The notes under the pieces are model-generated. The model was not told where the DNA came from, made no database searches, and saw nothing but the letters and a program-made list of their open reading frames with translations. The translations under genes and the position numbers were made by a program. This document shows positions 1-13,279 of a stretch of DNA of 64,000 bases, in pieces. The DNA is from Microcebus murinus (taxonomy: Eukaryota > Chordata > Mammalia > Primates > Cheirogaleidae), in NCBI RefSeq assembly GCF_040939455.1, contig NC_134120.1, positions 15,614,501-15,678,500 on the forward strand, given 5' to 3'. Every line of letters starts with the position of its first letter. Position 1 is the first letter of the stretch.

Positions 1-112
1 AGGGATTGCCTGAGCCCAGGAGTATGAGGTTACTGTGAGCTATGATCATGCCACTGCACTCTAGCCCGGGAGACAGAGCGAGACCCTGTTTAAAAACAAC
101 AACAACAACAAA
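1..112 (+). mobile_element. Alu, right-arm 3' end
   Basis: The 3' part of an Alu right monomer (TGAGCCCAGGAG, then GCCACTGCACTCTAGCC and GAGACCCTGT) with an AAC-rich tail, cut by the left edge. Confidence 0.85.
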
Positions 113-227
113 ATATATATATATGGAAACACAAAAGTTTTAAATTTGCAAAGAACACTCAGGTCCTTTGTGGAGAAATGGCTACGTCATGTGGCCAGTT
201 GTGAATTCTGTCATCCTTTGTGGCCAC

Positions 228-735
228 GGTTTACAGCACGCCACCCTTATCCATGGTTTTGCTTCCTGTGGTTTTAGTTTCCCTTGGTGAACTGAGATCC
301 AAAAGTATTAAATGGATAATTTCAGAAATAAGCAATTCCTAAATTCTAAGTTGTGTGCCATTTTGATAGTGTGCTGAAATCTCATGCGCAGGTGTGAGGC
401 CCCTTTGTCTGGAGTCCCCGCGCCGGTGAGCCACCTAGGAGCTGTCTCTGTTACCAGATCGGCTGTAGTGGGACTGCAGTGCTGTGTTCAAGTCACCCTT
501 ATTTTACTTCATTATGGCCCCAAAGCACGAGAGCAGTGATGCTGGCAGTTCGGATGTGCCAAAGAGCAGCCCTCAAGTGCTTCCTTTAAGTGAAAAGATG
601 AAAGTTCTCGACTTAGTAAGGAATGCAAACAAATTGTATGCTGAGGTTGCTAACACTGACGGTGACAACAAACCTAATATCTGGGAAATTGAGAAGATGG
701 AAGAAGACACTTGTGACACTTGCTCTGTTTAGAGT
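228..735 (+). mobile_element. Tigger-type DNA transposon, 5' fragment
   Basis: The stretch reads like the 5' part of a Tigger (pogo/TcMar) element: 'tatccatggttttgcttcc', 'aatttcagaaataagcaatt', then a leader ending in a start codon at 514. It is followed by a decayed transposase N-terminus. The left boundary is uncertain and the 3' part of the element is missing. Confidence 0.8.
514..732 (+). pseudogene. Tigger transposase N-terminus, degenerate
   Basis: The frame from 514 gives MAPKHESSDAGSSDVPKSS, then LPLSEKMKVLDLVRNANK and YAEVAN. This matches the start of Tigger transposases, whose N-terminal CENP-B-like helix-turn-helix binds the terminal repeats. It is only 72 codons long and stops at 730-732, far short of a transposase of several hundred residues. 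Several usually conserved Lys/Arg positions are lost. It is a dead fossil, not a gene. Confidence 0.8.
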
Positions 736-2429
736 TGGTAGCCATAGGTTTTAGTCTCGCTTCTCTTTCTTCCTCCCTTGCTGGGAGTGTGTTTGAGAGC
801 AGAGTTGTGTGTGACCATGTAGGTTTCGTTATTATTGGGGCATGGCGAGGCCAACAGATCAGCAGGTGACTGCCATTGAGAAGACAGTTGCTCACTCAAG
901 CCTCCTAAAAACAGGAGGCTTGGGACGCCACTCAGTAGCATATGGGCCAATACCAGGCTCAGTCAGAAGCCCGAAGCAGCCCAGGGAGAGCATGCATGAG
1001 GGACTTTATTGTGATTTTTACCGGAAGGAATGGGTGGGGCAGGGTAAGCAGGGTAGACAGGTTTAGGATTGGCGTGTCAAATAATTTCTGCAGGCTCTGG
1101 AGCACCTGGTACCTGGAGGGCGTGTAAGAGCCAGAAACAGAAGGTGGCTTGAACTATGGATCTGGACAGCTTGGTTTGCAAATGGAAGGTGCACTCCCAG
1201 GGCAGTTAGTTTGCAATCTCTAGATGTTGGCCAACCTCCCCCAGGAAGGGCAGGCTCTCTGGGGTCAGGGAGGCCCCTGATGCCAGAGCATCAAGAACAC
1301 AGAAAATAATAAAACATAACGAGTACAGTTAGTGAGTGGGGGACACAGACTGTCTCCCAGATAGGAAGGTCCTGGGTCCCTTGGCCCAGACCTGCCCCTT
1401 TGGCTAAGGAAACAATCTACTGGTCTCAGAACAGGAGTCAGGGAGAAAAGGGCCTCTCTTTCCTCCAATTCCACAAAGATTCTGACTTTCTATGCCCCTT
1501 CAGCTTTCTGCTTTCTTCACACAGAAAGGTTTTAATCTTATAATGATAACTATCTCGGCAAGGTTAAGAAAATGACCTTGGTGGGAAGAAAGTCAAATCC
1601 TCATTGGAAAATTTCAGGGCAGACTGGCTCTCTTTCAAAGAGGAAATCTTAAAAGAGAGAGAGAAAGAGAGATGATCAAGAACAGTAAAGAACATTATAA
1701 TAAAACATATTTTCAAATGAGGGTTGCTACTTAGCTGCAAGACTTCACTGAAGTCTAATCTTGAAAAAAAAGACTTTGAAATAATAAACCTAGCTCCAAA
1801 TTAGGAAGGCCTGCAAATGTAGTAATTTCTACCTAAGAGGCTTTGTGTCCAAACATGTCATCCGAGATCCCGGGCAGACAAAGGAGAAGGCCCTTGGAAA
1901 CAAGGCGGCCATTCAGCCCCGCAGCCCGAGGGCATTGGATCTCCTCCCTGGGCTCAATAACATTTTCAGCCACATTAGGCACCAGCTTCAGACCTGGTGG
2001 GAAGCAAATTTAAGTGTCTCTTTTAGTGGAAAACAATGCGAATGTTGTATTTCACAAAAGAAAGGAATGCCAGCACTTTTCGGATTGGCAGACCTGGCGT
2101 CTGAATGATTCCATTTGACAGTAGCTTGTGCTCCCGGGCGCCGATTTTTAAAGACATTTCTGGGCTCAAGAAACTTACCCCCCCCCATGAAATGCTCCAG
2201 ATCTTCCTTGAACACAAGTTCTTCCACAGCCTAGGAAAAATATTTATCCTATTCACAGTTATCTTTATATTCTCAAGGATGAATGAACGAACTCAGGAAT
2301 GAATGATCCATCCTATAACCAGAGAGGCAGAGGGATGGAATCATGGACACAGGAGAGGGTACACAACAACAGGTACAACGAGATCAGAGAGCAGAGAGAC
2401 CTCTGGTCAACAAACAAAAAATAAAACAA
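736..2429. other. Intergenic DNA, no gene recognised; possible old LTR
   Basis: No gene is seen. About 930-1,480 has the look of an old LTR or other dispersed repeat, but I cannot name a family. A perfect 10-base hairpin lies at 897-922. Open frames here are short and unconvincing. Confidence 0.5.
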
Positions 2430-2445
2430 AAAGGCTAAGAAATCA

Positions 2446-2776
<331 letters not shown>

Positions 2777-2987
2777 TAAGAAATCAAGGATTGAGAGGTG
2801 AATGGGAAAGATTTACTATCAAGCAAGGGCCCTGGTCCAGTCTAGCATCTAGGCTCCAGGGGATGAAGTTAGGGAAGGAGAAATGGTGTCTTTTAAAGCC
2901 GGAAGACAAGGACCCATCTCTGTCCCAGGGTAGTCTCTGAGTGGGGCTGAGGGCCCTCTGCATTATTAGATAAGCCCTGGACTTGCT

Positions 2988-3058
2988 GGAGGTGACCAGC
3001 TGCAGTGTGGGAGGTGACGAGCTGTGGTGTGGGAGGTGACCGGCTTCGGTGTGGGAGG
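2988..3058. repeat. 22-base minisatellite, about 3 copies
   Basis: Three diverged 22-base units, each beginning GGAGGTGAC and ending GTGTG, at 2988, 3010 and 3032, followed by a partial GGAGG. Confidence 0.85.
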
Positions 3059-3264
3059 CCTGTGCCTCCCTCTGCTGTGTGCAAGAGGTGCCCAGTGGGG
3101 ACCACGGTGCCCCGTCAGGTCTACGCAGTTGTCAGCAGGCCAGGAGGCCAGGTCAGGATTTTTCACGCCAGGGAGGGTGGACAGAAACTGCATGGGTGCA
3201 GAGCCTCCCACCTCAACGCTTCCTGCTCTTGCATATACTCTGAGACCCTCGCGGTAGGAAGAAT

Positions 3265-4042
3265 CCTGAAATGCTCCCACTCTCGAGATTCCCTGTCCTA
3301 ATCCCAGGGTCTAGGAACACACTGATTGTGTTTCCTTCCGTGGCAAAAAGGGATTTTGCAGATGTCATTAAAGTCACTAATCAGTTGATTTAGAGTTCAT
3401 CAGAGGGCGATTACCTGGGTGGGCCTAATCTAATCACAAATCCATTAAAAGCAGAGCGTTTCATCCAGCGGATGACAAAAGGGGAAGTTGGAGGGATTGA
3501 GAGCATGAGCAGGTTTTGCTGTAGACTTCCTAGCCCGAAATGGCGGGGTCACACATAGGACCAAACAGGAGCCTCTAGGAGCTGAGAGTGACCCAGCTGG
3601 CCGCCCACAAGGTCACAGGGACCTCAGTCTCAGCTGTGAGTTTATAAGTAGGTGCTGTTTTTTTCTTTGTTTTTGTTTTATTTTTACAGACAGGGGTCTC
3701 ACTCTGTTGCCCAGGCTGGAGTGCAGTGGCTCAATCACAGCTGACTGCAGCCTCAAACCCCTGTGCTCAAGCGATCCTCCCGCCTTAGCCTCCCGAGTAT
3801 CTGGGCCTATAGGCGTGTGCCACTACACCTGGCTAATTTTTTAATTTTTATTTTTGTAGGAACAGGGTCTTGCTATGTTGCCCAGGCTGGTCTCAAACTC
3901 CTGGCCTCAGACGATCCTCCTGCCTCGGCCTCTCAAATTGCTGGGATTACAAGCGTGAGCCACTGCGCCTGGCCTAGGTGCTTTCTTAAACAGCTGAGTT
4001 TGTAGTAATTTGTTATGCAGCAATGGAAAATTAACACAACCT
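3265..4042 (+). mobile_element. MaLR (MLT1-like) LTR split by an Alu
   Basis: 'gtggcaaaaagggattttgcagatg', 'gggtgggcctaatctaatcac' and the closing 'tttgtagtaatttgttatgcagcaatgg' are MLT1-type LTR signatures. An older Alu (3,657-3,974) is inserted near its 3' end. I am sure of the class but not of the subfamily. Confidence 0.75.
3657..3974 (-). mobile_element. Older Alu (AluJ-like)
   Basis: Poly-T, then a full reverse-complement dimer ending GTGAGCCACTGCGCCTGGCC. It lacks the lemur linker block and is inserted in an LTR. Confidence 0.9.
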
Positions 4043-6306
4043 TCTGAGAGTCAAACATGTGGCTGGATAGTATAGAGACATAGCTGTTGCCTTCAAGAGT
4101 TTTTAATCTTGGGACAACAGATGCAGGCCAGTGGGGGGGGGCAGGGGGGCGGGGGAATGCAGTATTGAAGGCCAAATGGGTGGGGCATGGAAAATCACCG
4201 AGCAATCACTTCTGAGATGTTCTGAGAAGAGAGAGGGGACAACGGGCTGTGGTGAAGAGGACGGTGCCAGGGACGAGCTGGGTGGCTCCAACAATAACCC
4301 CCAACATTTAGCTGGTCCTGGGGCCCCAGAGATGATCCATGGAGGGACGGGTATGCATACGTGAGCAATGCCTCCTTTTCCTTTTGACATCAAAATCCAT
4401 GCAGGGGGAAAAAGCCAAGAAGTGAGAATGTAGCTAAGGAGAGGATAGAGGGCTAAATGCTTCTTGTTGCTAAAAACTAAGGCCTGTCTCCTATGGTGTT
4501 TATTACAGATCCCATTCATAGACTGTATCCGTTTTGCTTTAAAAGATGCTGCTACTGCCCAATTATCCAAAATTCTGTTTCTTTTCAACAGTACTTTATA
4601 AAAAGCTAGCGCATTAAAATAAAAGGAATGTTTGGGAAGCCCGGGGAGATTAAGCTGTCAGCCAGCTGAGGCAGGCCCTCTCTTGGGAATAGATTAATTT
4701 CTTCTCTTTTTATCTCTGCAGACTCTTCCCAAGACCTCCGAAGGATGAGGATGTCAGTGAAGAAAATTCACCTAACTGCAGACTTCTCCTCTCTCTGCAG
4801 GGCGAGAGCAGGGGAGCGCCTGGGGGGGTGGTGGTGGCAGGTCGGGCAATGACAGATGGGCAGAGGGAAAGGACCAGTGCTCACGGAACTGTGGCCTGAG
4901 AGGTCCCCAGAACACCACTCAGAAGGGGCCGTTTGCATCCTGCCAATTGGCATCTCCAAAGACCTTGATAAACGGAGGGCAAAGCAGCCATTCCGCTTCA
5001 TGTAGCCACGTTCGGTTTGCTCTGCCGTGACAGTGGGTCTCTCCTTCAGGTTCACAGAACATTTTCCCTGTGCCTTCCTGGCCTAAAATACAGCAAAGGA
5101 TTGGGGACCTCAGATTATGAAGGAATAATCCGGGCGACAGAAAATAGTTACATTTGTACGAGTCAATTTCTGAGCTTCCATTCACGCGAGTCTCTGTCTT
5201 GGATACCGTGGGACCCATTTCGGGGTTTTGGACAGGGGTGGGGCACTGAGGATGGGCCTGGCATAGATTCACTCATCAAGATAGGACTGTATCCTTGCCT
5301 TCAATCCCGAGGGTGACTTGCTCTTGACCATCTGTCCAGTTTCATATTTGGAATTCTTCCCTACACACCGATGGCTGCAGCCACTCTGGGCTGTTTTCTG
5401 CTCCCCGGATACCCTGTGCTTCTGTCTAGAAACTTCTGGACACCTCCTCCTTTCTTTACGAGGCAACATTCTACTTAGTCTTCAAGTCTGGACATAAACT
5501 CTAGCTCTATTAAGCTTCCCATAATTCTCCCAAACACGCGGCAGGGACTGGATCCCGCTGCCCCCACTGGCCCTTGGTTGGCACGTGGAGTGTGATCGAG
5601 TCTGTCCATACGGCTCTCCCTTAGACTCAGCTAGTGGAGGCAGAGATCCTCTGTTGTCTGCTTTTCATATCTGTACCACTCACATTATGAATCTTCTGGA
5701 ATTAATATTTGCCAACTGAATGACCATAGATTTTAGGGCTGTGGTATAGGTGGAATTTGTGAAGGTCTCTGCATAACGTTCGTCTAGCTGACTCACAGCT
5801 GGTGCCCAGTAGATCTTGGGCTGCTTGTGGAAAAGGAGTGAAAGGACTAAGAAAACTGTGGAGTCCTTCTAGTGGAACCACCTGGCAGGCTAACGTACCT
5901 GGGGGGAGGGCTTATATGTAGTGGGAAAAAATAATAAGACTTTGGAAAATGCATGTGAGACGTTCCACTTTTGAGAGTTGTACTTTGATGACCCATGAGA
6001 GAAGGAGAAACATGAGTAGATGCCAGTTTCCTGTTGGCTCTGGTGCCCATCTGCAGTCTTACTGATTTCAAATGCTGTCTAGGGGTGTCTTGTCTTTTTT
6101 AACTCAACTGTGGGAAGGGCCAGAAGCCTCCTAAGTCATGGCCTTGACTCTGCCACTCTCTGCAAAGGTGACGTTAAGCTTGCAGGTCCTCAATTATGTC
6201 ATCCTCAAAAAGGGGGTGTAACAACGACAGTGGAAATGGCCCCACAGGGCTGTGACTATCACATGAGAGCCCTTGGATGTTGTTAACAGATCATTTTTTT
6301 TTAAAT
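4043..6306. other. Intergenic DNA, no gene recognised
   Basis: Apart from a G-rich quadruplex-prone tract at 4,132-4,155, I see no recognisable element. Open frames on both strands overlap each other and show no domain. Confidence 0.5.
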
Positions 6307-6314
6307 GGTAAAAT

Positions 6315-6486
6315 TGGCCTGATGCAATGATTCATGCCTGTAATTCTAGCACTTTTGGAGGCTGAGGCATGAGGATCAATGGAGGCCAGGAGTTTAAGGT
6401 TGCAGTAAGCTGGGATGACACCACTGGACTCTAGCCCGGGTGACAGAGCGAGACCTTGTCTCAAAAATAAATAAATAAATAAATAA
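6315..6486 (+). mobile_element. Alu monomer (FLAM/FRAM-like)
   Basis: A single Alu-like monomer with an (AAAT)n tail, flanked by ggtaaaat at 6307-6314 and 6487-6494. Confidence 0.85.
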
Positions 6487-7019
6487 GGTAAAATCATTTA
6501 AATAATGACTTTTAAAAAAAATTCTTATACTTTCATCTTTTTCTTTTTTGTTTTTAAACTCTTGTTTTTTTAGATTTTTAAAATACTTGGCTACATCTGT
6601 GGAAAATAATGTCTTTCATACAGCTATAAAATAGACATGTGTCAAAGATTTTATTTAACACACTAATTAACATGGGAGCCAGGGAAGTGTTAAAGACCAA
6701 TTCGAAGGAGATGCCGAAGAGCAGCCACATACCTAGTCATTTCAGGAATGCTGAGTGAATGTAGTAACAGATCCAAAACTGGCTTCTTCAGGGGCAGTGG
6801 TGGTGGTAGGGATCAACCGCACCTCAACTGGACAGAATTCATTTGCTTGTGTTTGCAAGAGTCATTTTTTACTATCAGTTTTCTAAACTTACAGGCTTGC
6901 AAAATAGCTCTTAGAGCTGATAAAGCATGTGCAAATGGTAGTCCTCTTAGCTCCGAGACAATGAGTGGCACAAACAATGTTGTGGAAGAGGCTGTCTGGC
7001 TTATTAAGCCTTAAAAATC

Positions 7020-7021
<2 letters not shown>

Positions 7022-7056
<35 letters not shown>
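7022..7056. repeat. (AT)n microsatellite
   Basis: About 17 AT units in an AT-rich setting. Confidence 0.95.
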
Positions 7057-7059
<3 letters not shown>

Positions 7060-7399
7060 TTAATCTCTAAGATTCTGTGTGGGTTTTTTAAAACCTATGT
7101 TAAATCCCAATTTTCAAGAAAGTAAAATCCTGACTCTCACACAGAAATAACACGAACATGTGTCAAAGATTTACGTAACTCATTGGTTAATGTGGAAATC
7201 AGTAAGATGTGAAAACTGGTTCATTATGAGAATGTAACTTACAGAGATTTTTATCCTTTACAGGACACAATTCCTTTGCATTGCCATGAACAGTCTGTGT
7301 ATTCCTACAGACAAGGAAAATTTATGTTGTCAGTTTTCTACAACTTAACTTCTATCCCTACAGAGTTGTTAAACAGCTTAATCAAAAGCAATCCAAGGT

Positions 7400-7500
7400 G
7401 CACACCCTTACCTAGGACACTAAGGCTCAGAGAGGTTAAATAACTTACCTAGGATCACATGAGTAGCAAGGAAGAGGGTCAGACTTACCCTGAGATTCTT
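7400..7500 (-). mobile_element. MIR fragment
   Basis: 'taaggctcagagaggttaaataactt' followed by 'aggatcacatgagtagcaagg' is the reverse complement of the MIR core and 3' half. Confidence 0.65.
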
Positions 7501-7889
7501 CTGCTCTGCCTGCTGCCTGCTGGCATTGCTACTTTGGTTTGCAGCTTCAGTCTTGGGTTACACAACTGTGCCAGCAGACCTGTGTGGTCAGTCCTCGTAG
7601 CCGGAAGAGCCTAGTGAAGCAGAAGAGAGGACTCTGGCGAGGGGCGGGCAGGACATTGATCCCGGGAAGCTGTGCCCGGGACTGCCGGCCAGGGGCAGGG
7701 CCTGGTCTACTCCGTCGGGGTTGACAGGGCATTTCCCGTTCCTGGGGACGCACAGAAAGGAGGCAGGGAGAGGAGAAAGGGCACAGAAAGGGTCGGCCGG
7801 GAAAGCAGGCCCAGGGCAGGGTTGAGTGGTCACACCTGCCACGTCTCACAGTAGCGACAGAGCCTGGGAAGGAGGCAAACGTCCACGCA

Positions 7890-8430
7890 GGTGGCGCAGG
7901 CCGCTGTAACAGAGCACCAGAGATGGGCCGGCTTGCGAAGCAATAGTTGTTCGTTTCTTACAGTTTGGGGGCTCAAGTCTGTCTGCCACCAGGGTGCCAG
8001 CCAGTGTGGCCCCGGGCTCTGGCGAGGTCTCTCTTCCGGCCCACAGACCGCTGACTCCTCTTCCTCCTCTCCAAGAGAAGGAAGGAAAGAATTGATGGCA
8101 GCTGTCTGTGAGACAAGTTCTCACGTGGCGAGAAGGAGAAAGTTCTCTGGAGTCTCTCTTTTCAAAAATTTTTTAATTTTTCTGGAGGTGGAGTCTCATT
8201 GTATCACCCAGGCTGGTCTCAAATTCCTGGGCTCAGGTGACCGTCCTACAGGTACCTGAGACTCCTGTTCCAGGTCTGTGGTCTCTCTTACAGGGGCGCT
8301 AATCCCACTCACGAGGGCCCCACCCTCACGACCTAAGCCCAAAGCTCCACCTCCTGAAACCACTACCTTGGGGGTTGGGATGTTCAACATTTGAATGGGG
8401 GGCGGGGCCCAAACATTCAGTCTACAGCAG
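7890..8430 (-). mobile_element. MaLR-type LTR with Alu fragment inserted
   Basis: Antisense LTR pattern ('gctgtaacagagcaccag', 'ttacagtttgggggctcaag', 'ccactcacgagggccccaccctc'), interrupted at about 8,163-8,255 by a short antisense Alu piece. Confidence 0.7.
8163..8255 (-). mobile_element. Alu fragment
   Basis: 'ggagtctcattgtatcaccc' then 'aggctggtctcaaattcctg' is a deleted antisense Alu piece inside the LTR. Confidence 0.7.
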
Positions 8431-8847
8431 GTGGATTTCATTACACTGGAATTGCCCCCAAAAGGGTGTTTCAAACCCTGTTCCTCAGGCCTTCCTCCTC
8501 CCCGCAGGATTCTGATCCACAAGTCTGAGCTGTGCCAGGGGAATCTTCATTTTCAGCAAACTTTCTGAGTCTCATCTTAGTGTTTTCTAAACCACATTTT
8601 GGAAAATGCCAAACTAAAGAAACGATTCACGAAGGTTAGATTTTTTTCTTTGAAAAAAATTACATAAAGAATATGTAGCATAGGCAAATTCCAAAATGGC
8701 AAAAAAAAAAGGAAAAAAAATCACTCAAAATTCCAACAGCCAGGGATACTACTATTAACATGTTGATGTATATTCTTCCACATTTTCCTGTGAGTGTGCA
8801 CACACATGCATCCCGTGTATAGATGGGACAATATTCTGTATAATACA

Positions 8848-9523
8848 GTTAACCCTTGAACAACACACCAACCCCTGTGTAGTCAAAAATCTGAGCATAA
8901 CTTATTTTGCTGCTGTTGTTTCTTTTTTGAGACAGCTTCTCGCTCTGTCAACCCAAGTAGAGTACAGTGGCTCAGCCTAGCTCACAGCAACCTCAAACTC
9001 CTGGGCTCAAGCAGTTCTCCTGCCTCAGCCTCCTGCGTAGCTGGGACTACAGGCACATGCCACTGCGCCCGGCTAATTTTTCTATTTTTTATAGAGATGG
9101 GGTCTTGCTCTTGCTCAGGCTGGTCTTAAACTCCTGGCCTCAAGTGATCTTCCTGCCATGGCCTCTCTTGACTTTGGTTATCTTTTGACTCCCCAAACTT
9201 AATCACCAATCAGCTCCTGCTGACCGGAAGCCTTACTGATAACATGAACAGCCAACTTTGTAAGTTCTATGTATTATACTTCATATCCTGCAATGACGTA
9301 AGCTAGAGAAAAGAAAATCACAGAGAAAATATACTTGCTATTCATTTCATTGGAAGTGGATCATTATAAAACTCTCCATCCTCATCGTCCTCATGTTGAG
9401 TAGGCTGAGGAGGAGGAGGAAGAGGAGGGCTTGGTCTTTCGGGCTCAGGGGTGGCTGGGGCAGAAGAAAATCTACAGGTAGGTGAACCCGCACAGTTCAG
9501 ACCCGTGTTGTCTGAGGGTCAGC
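8848..9523. mobile_element. Tigger-derived non-autonomous element with an Alu inserted
   Basis: It begins CAGTTAACCCTTGAACAACA and ends in a near inverted copy (GTGTTGTCTGAGGGTCAGCTG) with TA on both sides, as expected for a TcMar-Tigger element. The GA-rich (GAGGAG)n stretch near 9,409 belongs to the element. An antisense Alu at 8,921-9,168 splits it. Confidence 0.8.
8921..9168 (-). mobile_element. Alu, older, 5'-truncated
   Basis: Antisense Alu (GAGACAGCTTCTCGCTCTGTC through CTCAGGCTGGTCTTAAACTC), inserted in the Tigger-derived element. Confidence 0.9.
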
Positions 9524-11403
9524 TGTATTCTGCAGCTTGCTTTTTGCCCTCACTGAGTCTTAACACACCCTTCCATGTCAGTAAATACACACGTACATCA
9601 CACTTACCGTGGATATTCGGGTATCAGGGGAGATACTTGTTTTGGGGGGACCGTCTGTGACCTTTTACTTCCTCTTTAACTCACACTCCCCAGCACCCAC
9701 CTACTCTGACCTGGGCACACTGACAGCACCCCAGGGGCTTGGCGGCCAGGCGCTCTGGCTGGCGCTGGGCCCGGAGCGTCCTTTACTGCCTGTGAATCAA
9801 CGCTCCTGGGCTTCCCAAAGTGGTCAGGGGCGCTGTCAGCCTCTGACGCTAACCCCGAGGGTCTTCCAGCTCCACGGCCCCGTGATCTGCATGGCTTGCA
9901 GCTTCAGCTTACACAGAACGCCCATCCCGGTACCAACCCCCTGCCTCCTTGCACACGAGGCCAGGCCAGGGGGGGTTGAGCTTGTTACTGAAACCTTAAG
10001 CCACTGAAACCAGAGCAGCCGCCTTTGAACCGCAGAGATCTCTCCCCCACCGCCCCCCTCCTGAGAAGGCCCCAGGCCCCGGCAGCAATGCAAAGTTCAA
10101 ATCTACAGCTCCTTGCAAGCCCATTTGGGAACCATTAGGCGGCCCCTGACCTCCTCTCACCCTGGGACAGACATGTGACCCCAGGGCCACCCTCCCTGCC
10201 ACAGAGACTGGGCCTGAGTCCTTGAGACCAAAGGAAAAACTGCTGTAGTGGCCTGTTCGGGAGAAGAAATGAATTTAAAATATAATCTCCAGTAAACATT
10301 TTTTTTTTAAAAAAGAAGTAATTGGGATAATTGGCTTCAGTCTGAGAGATAAACAGACAAGAAAGCAAATCCTTTAACCTGCTGCTGGGGCCGTAAAGGG
10401 GCCTGCGCTTGTATTTTCCTGGCGCTTTTTATGACCCAAGGGCTGGCCTCTCTCTGCCTCTGGACTGGGCTGGCACAAAGCCGGGTTAATCACAGAGCAG
10501 TTTCGGAAATGAGGGTCTCGAATGGAATTTCCTCAACACGCCCTCCCCGCCCTCCGCGCTCTGCAGCCTCCTCAGAGCTGCCCTTTCTGGAAGGCGCTGC
10601 GCTGGGCAGGCCCGGAGAACAAAGGGGCCATTTCTCTGTGTCTTCCCCGAGCCCAGAGGGCCTCTCGTCTGTACAAAAATTCAATAAAAGCAACTCTTCT
10701 CTTTCCTTCCCCGTGCCAGGGCCGTCAGAAGAAAATAAATCGAGTGCTGCCTATTCACGGACAGTTCACAATGTGTAAACCTCCGTGGGAGGAACAAGAA
10801 GATTGTATATTGTAGATAGGAGTCTTGCCCTCAGATAGCTTAATATTGACTTGGAACGTCATGACTAGTCCCAGCAAGAGGGAAAAGTCAAGTCACCATT
10901 TGTGGCAGCAATCCAAGCAATCTTTGGACAAATGAAAGTAATAAGCGTTAGGAGTCTAGTAAGTGCAAAATATTCTTTGTGTGTCTGTTCTGCTAGACAA
11001 GATTGCAATATCCCTAAGGTGGTATCTTGTCTCCCAGATGGCTGCCATCAATTCTTTCTTTCCTTCTGTGCACCTGCCACTCTCTCTTGGAGAGGTGGGG
11101 TCTCTCTCTCTACCCCCTGAGATCTGGGCTGGCTTTTAAGAGGACTGGTAATTTCTGCTTCCCCTCTCTTAGAAATAACTCAGCTGACGTGCCATGAGGA
11201 AGTCCCCCAGGCCACCTGGAACGTCCAAGTGGAGGACAGTCGAAGCTCTACAACCATGGCCCCATCTGAGCTCCCTGCCATGGCCCCTGCACTCACTCGC
11301 CAGCTCCCTGAGTGAGCCACTTGGCGGTAGATCCTCCCTGCCCTGGATCCACTGGGGCTGACACTGCACATTTGAGCTGTCCCTGCCATGCTCAGCCCCA
11401 GTT
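9524..11403. other. GC-rich intergenic DNA, no gene recognised
   Basis: No repeat or gene is recognised. Around 10,390-10,780 the sequence is complex, GC-rich and CpG-containing, with open frames in several phases. It could be regulatory DNA, but nothing in the sequence proves it. Confidence 0.45.
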
Positions 11404-11418
11404 GAAAACAGTGAGCAG

Positions 11419-11773
<355 letters not shown>

Positions 11774-11849
11774 GAAAACAGTGAGCAGACAAATGATAGT
11801 GGCAGCGTTCCTGCATCTGCTTTGTCCTCTCCGCAGTCCTATAGAGATG

Positions 11850-11940
11850 GCATCGTTAGTGTTACCCCACTTCGTAGATGAGGGATTGTGGTGGAAGAGG
11901 TTGAGCAAATTGTCCAAGATCACACAGGTAGGAGGTGAAG
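11850..11940 (-). mobile_element. MIR fragment
   Basis: 'cttcgtagatgagggattg' followed by 'aattgtccaagatcacacag' is an antisense MIR 3' half. Confidence 0.55.
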
Positions 11941-12114
11941 GAGGCCCAAGGACACAGGGCATGTCCTGGGATTGGTACGGACGCCAACTTGGCAGGAGCG
12001 AGAGATATTCGTTAGGAAGTTGTGGGATATATGAATCAAACAGGAAGACGGATGGATTGGGATCATATGAAGGAGGGATCCCTGTGCCAGGATAGGAAGT
12101 TAGCACCTCATTTA

Positions 12115-12590
12115 ATCATGGCCATTTACGAGCTGCCACTGAAGCTTTTTGAGCAGGAGAAGTGACAGGGCAAACTTGATCAGGTGGTTGAACATGGGAT
12201 AGACTGAAGGGACAAGAGGCTGTAAGCGGATGGCCCGGCAAGGAGACAGAGTCGTCCAGGAGGGAAGTGACAGGGGACAGCTGCCCATGGTGGCTGCAAC
12301 AGGAATGGAAGGAGACGCACGGAAAGGTGTTTAAAAACCTAGTGGGAGGATTCCATGGCCAGGGACTCGCGTGGGTGTCCCAAAGGAGAATGGGTGATAC
12401 CACTGAAGACACTGGCAATGCAAGAGGGAGAGCCAGTTTGGAGAGTTTGGGTCACTCAAAGAGATGTTTGTGGAATTGGCACAGAGTTGGGGGAGATAAA
12501 TTTAGTTTTGGATATGCTGAGATTGAAATGTTGGCAAAGAATGAAGATGCTCAAATCACAGCCCCAGCCCTCGAGCGGGTTAGTAATCCT
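12115..12590. repeat. Old dispersed repeat, family not assigned
   Basis: 'ttttgagcaggagaagtgac', 'tttagttttggatatgctg' and nearby text recall a common old mammalian repeat. Open frames here are chance. Confidence 0.4.
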
Positions 12591-12639
12591 GTGTCCTCTC
12601 TCTCTTACATACATGTGCGCAGTCACACACGCACAGATG

Positions 12640-12643
12640 TACT

Positions 12644-12672
<29 letters not shown>
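12640..12672. repeat. (AC)n microsatellite
   Basis: About 13 AC units, with degenerate AC repeats on the left. Confidence 0.95.
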
Positions 12673-12674
<2 letters not shown>

Positions 12675-12918
12675 GAGAGAACTAAGTAGGACATAATAAA
12701 TAATAAAATGAATAAATTGCCGAAAACATTTGGTACTGAGAATAATGCTACGGGTGATTTGGAAGGAAAAAATGAATTGGCCCTAGATGACACCTAGCAT
12801 CCAAAAGTATCACAATAGAGTCAGAGGAGGGACATTCCTGTAAGACATACGTATAGGCTTTGAGCAGCAAGACAAATGTCCCAGTTGTGGAGGGACGGTG
12901 GGAGAGAAAGATTATCAT

Positions 12919-13265
12919 GGCCGGGCATGGTGGCTCACGCCTGTAACCCTAGCACTCTGAGAGAGAGAGGCGGGCGGATGGCTCAAGGTCAAGAGTTCAA
13001 GACCAGCCTGCGCAAGAGCGAGACCCTGTCTCTACTAAAAATAGAGAGAAATTAATAGGACACCTAAAATATATAGGAAAAAAATTAGCCAGGCATGGGG
13101 GCACACGTCTGTGGCCCCAGTTGCTTGGGAGGCTGAGGCAGGAGGATCACTTGAGCCCAGGAGTTTGAGGTTGCTGTGAGCTAGGCTGATGCCACAGCAC
13201 TCTAGCTGGGACAACAAAGTGAGACTGTCTCAAAAATTAAAAAAAAAAAAAAAAAGAAAACGAAA
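12919..13265 (+). mobile_element. Alu, full length, with 13-base target duplication
   Basis: Starts GGCCGGGCATGGTGGCTCAC. The flanking gaaagattatcat is at 12906-12918 and 13266-13278. Confidence 0.94.
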
Positions 13266-13279
13266 GAAAGATTATCATA

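Noticed and set aside
4103..4588. 161-codon antisense open frame
   Set aside because: Pro/Ser-rich, crosses a G-rich low-complexity tract, no recognisable domain.
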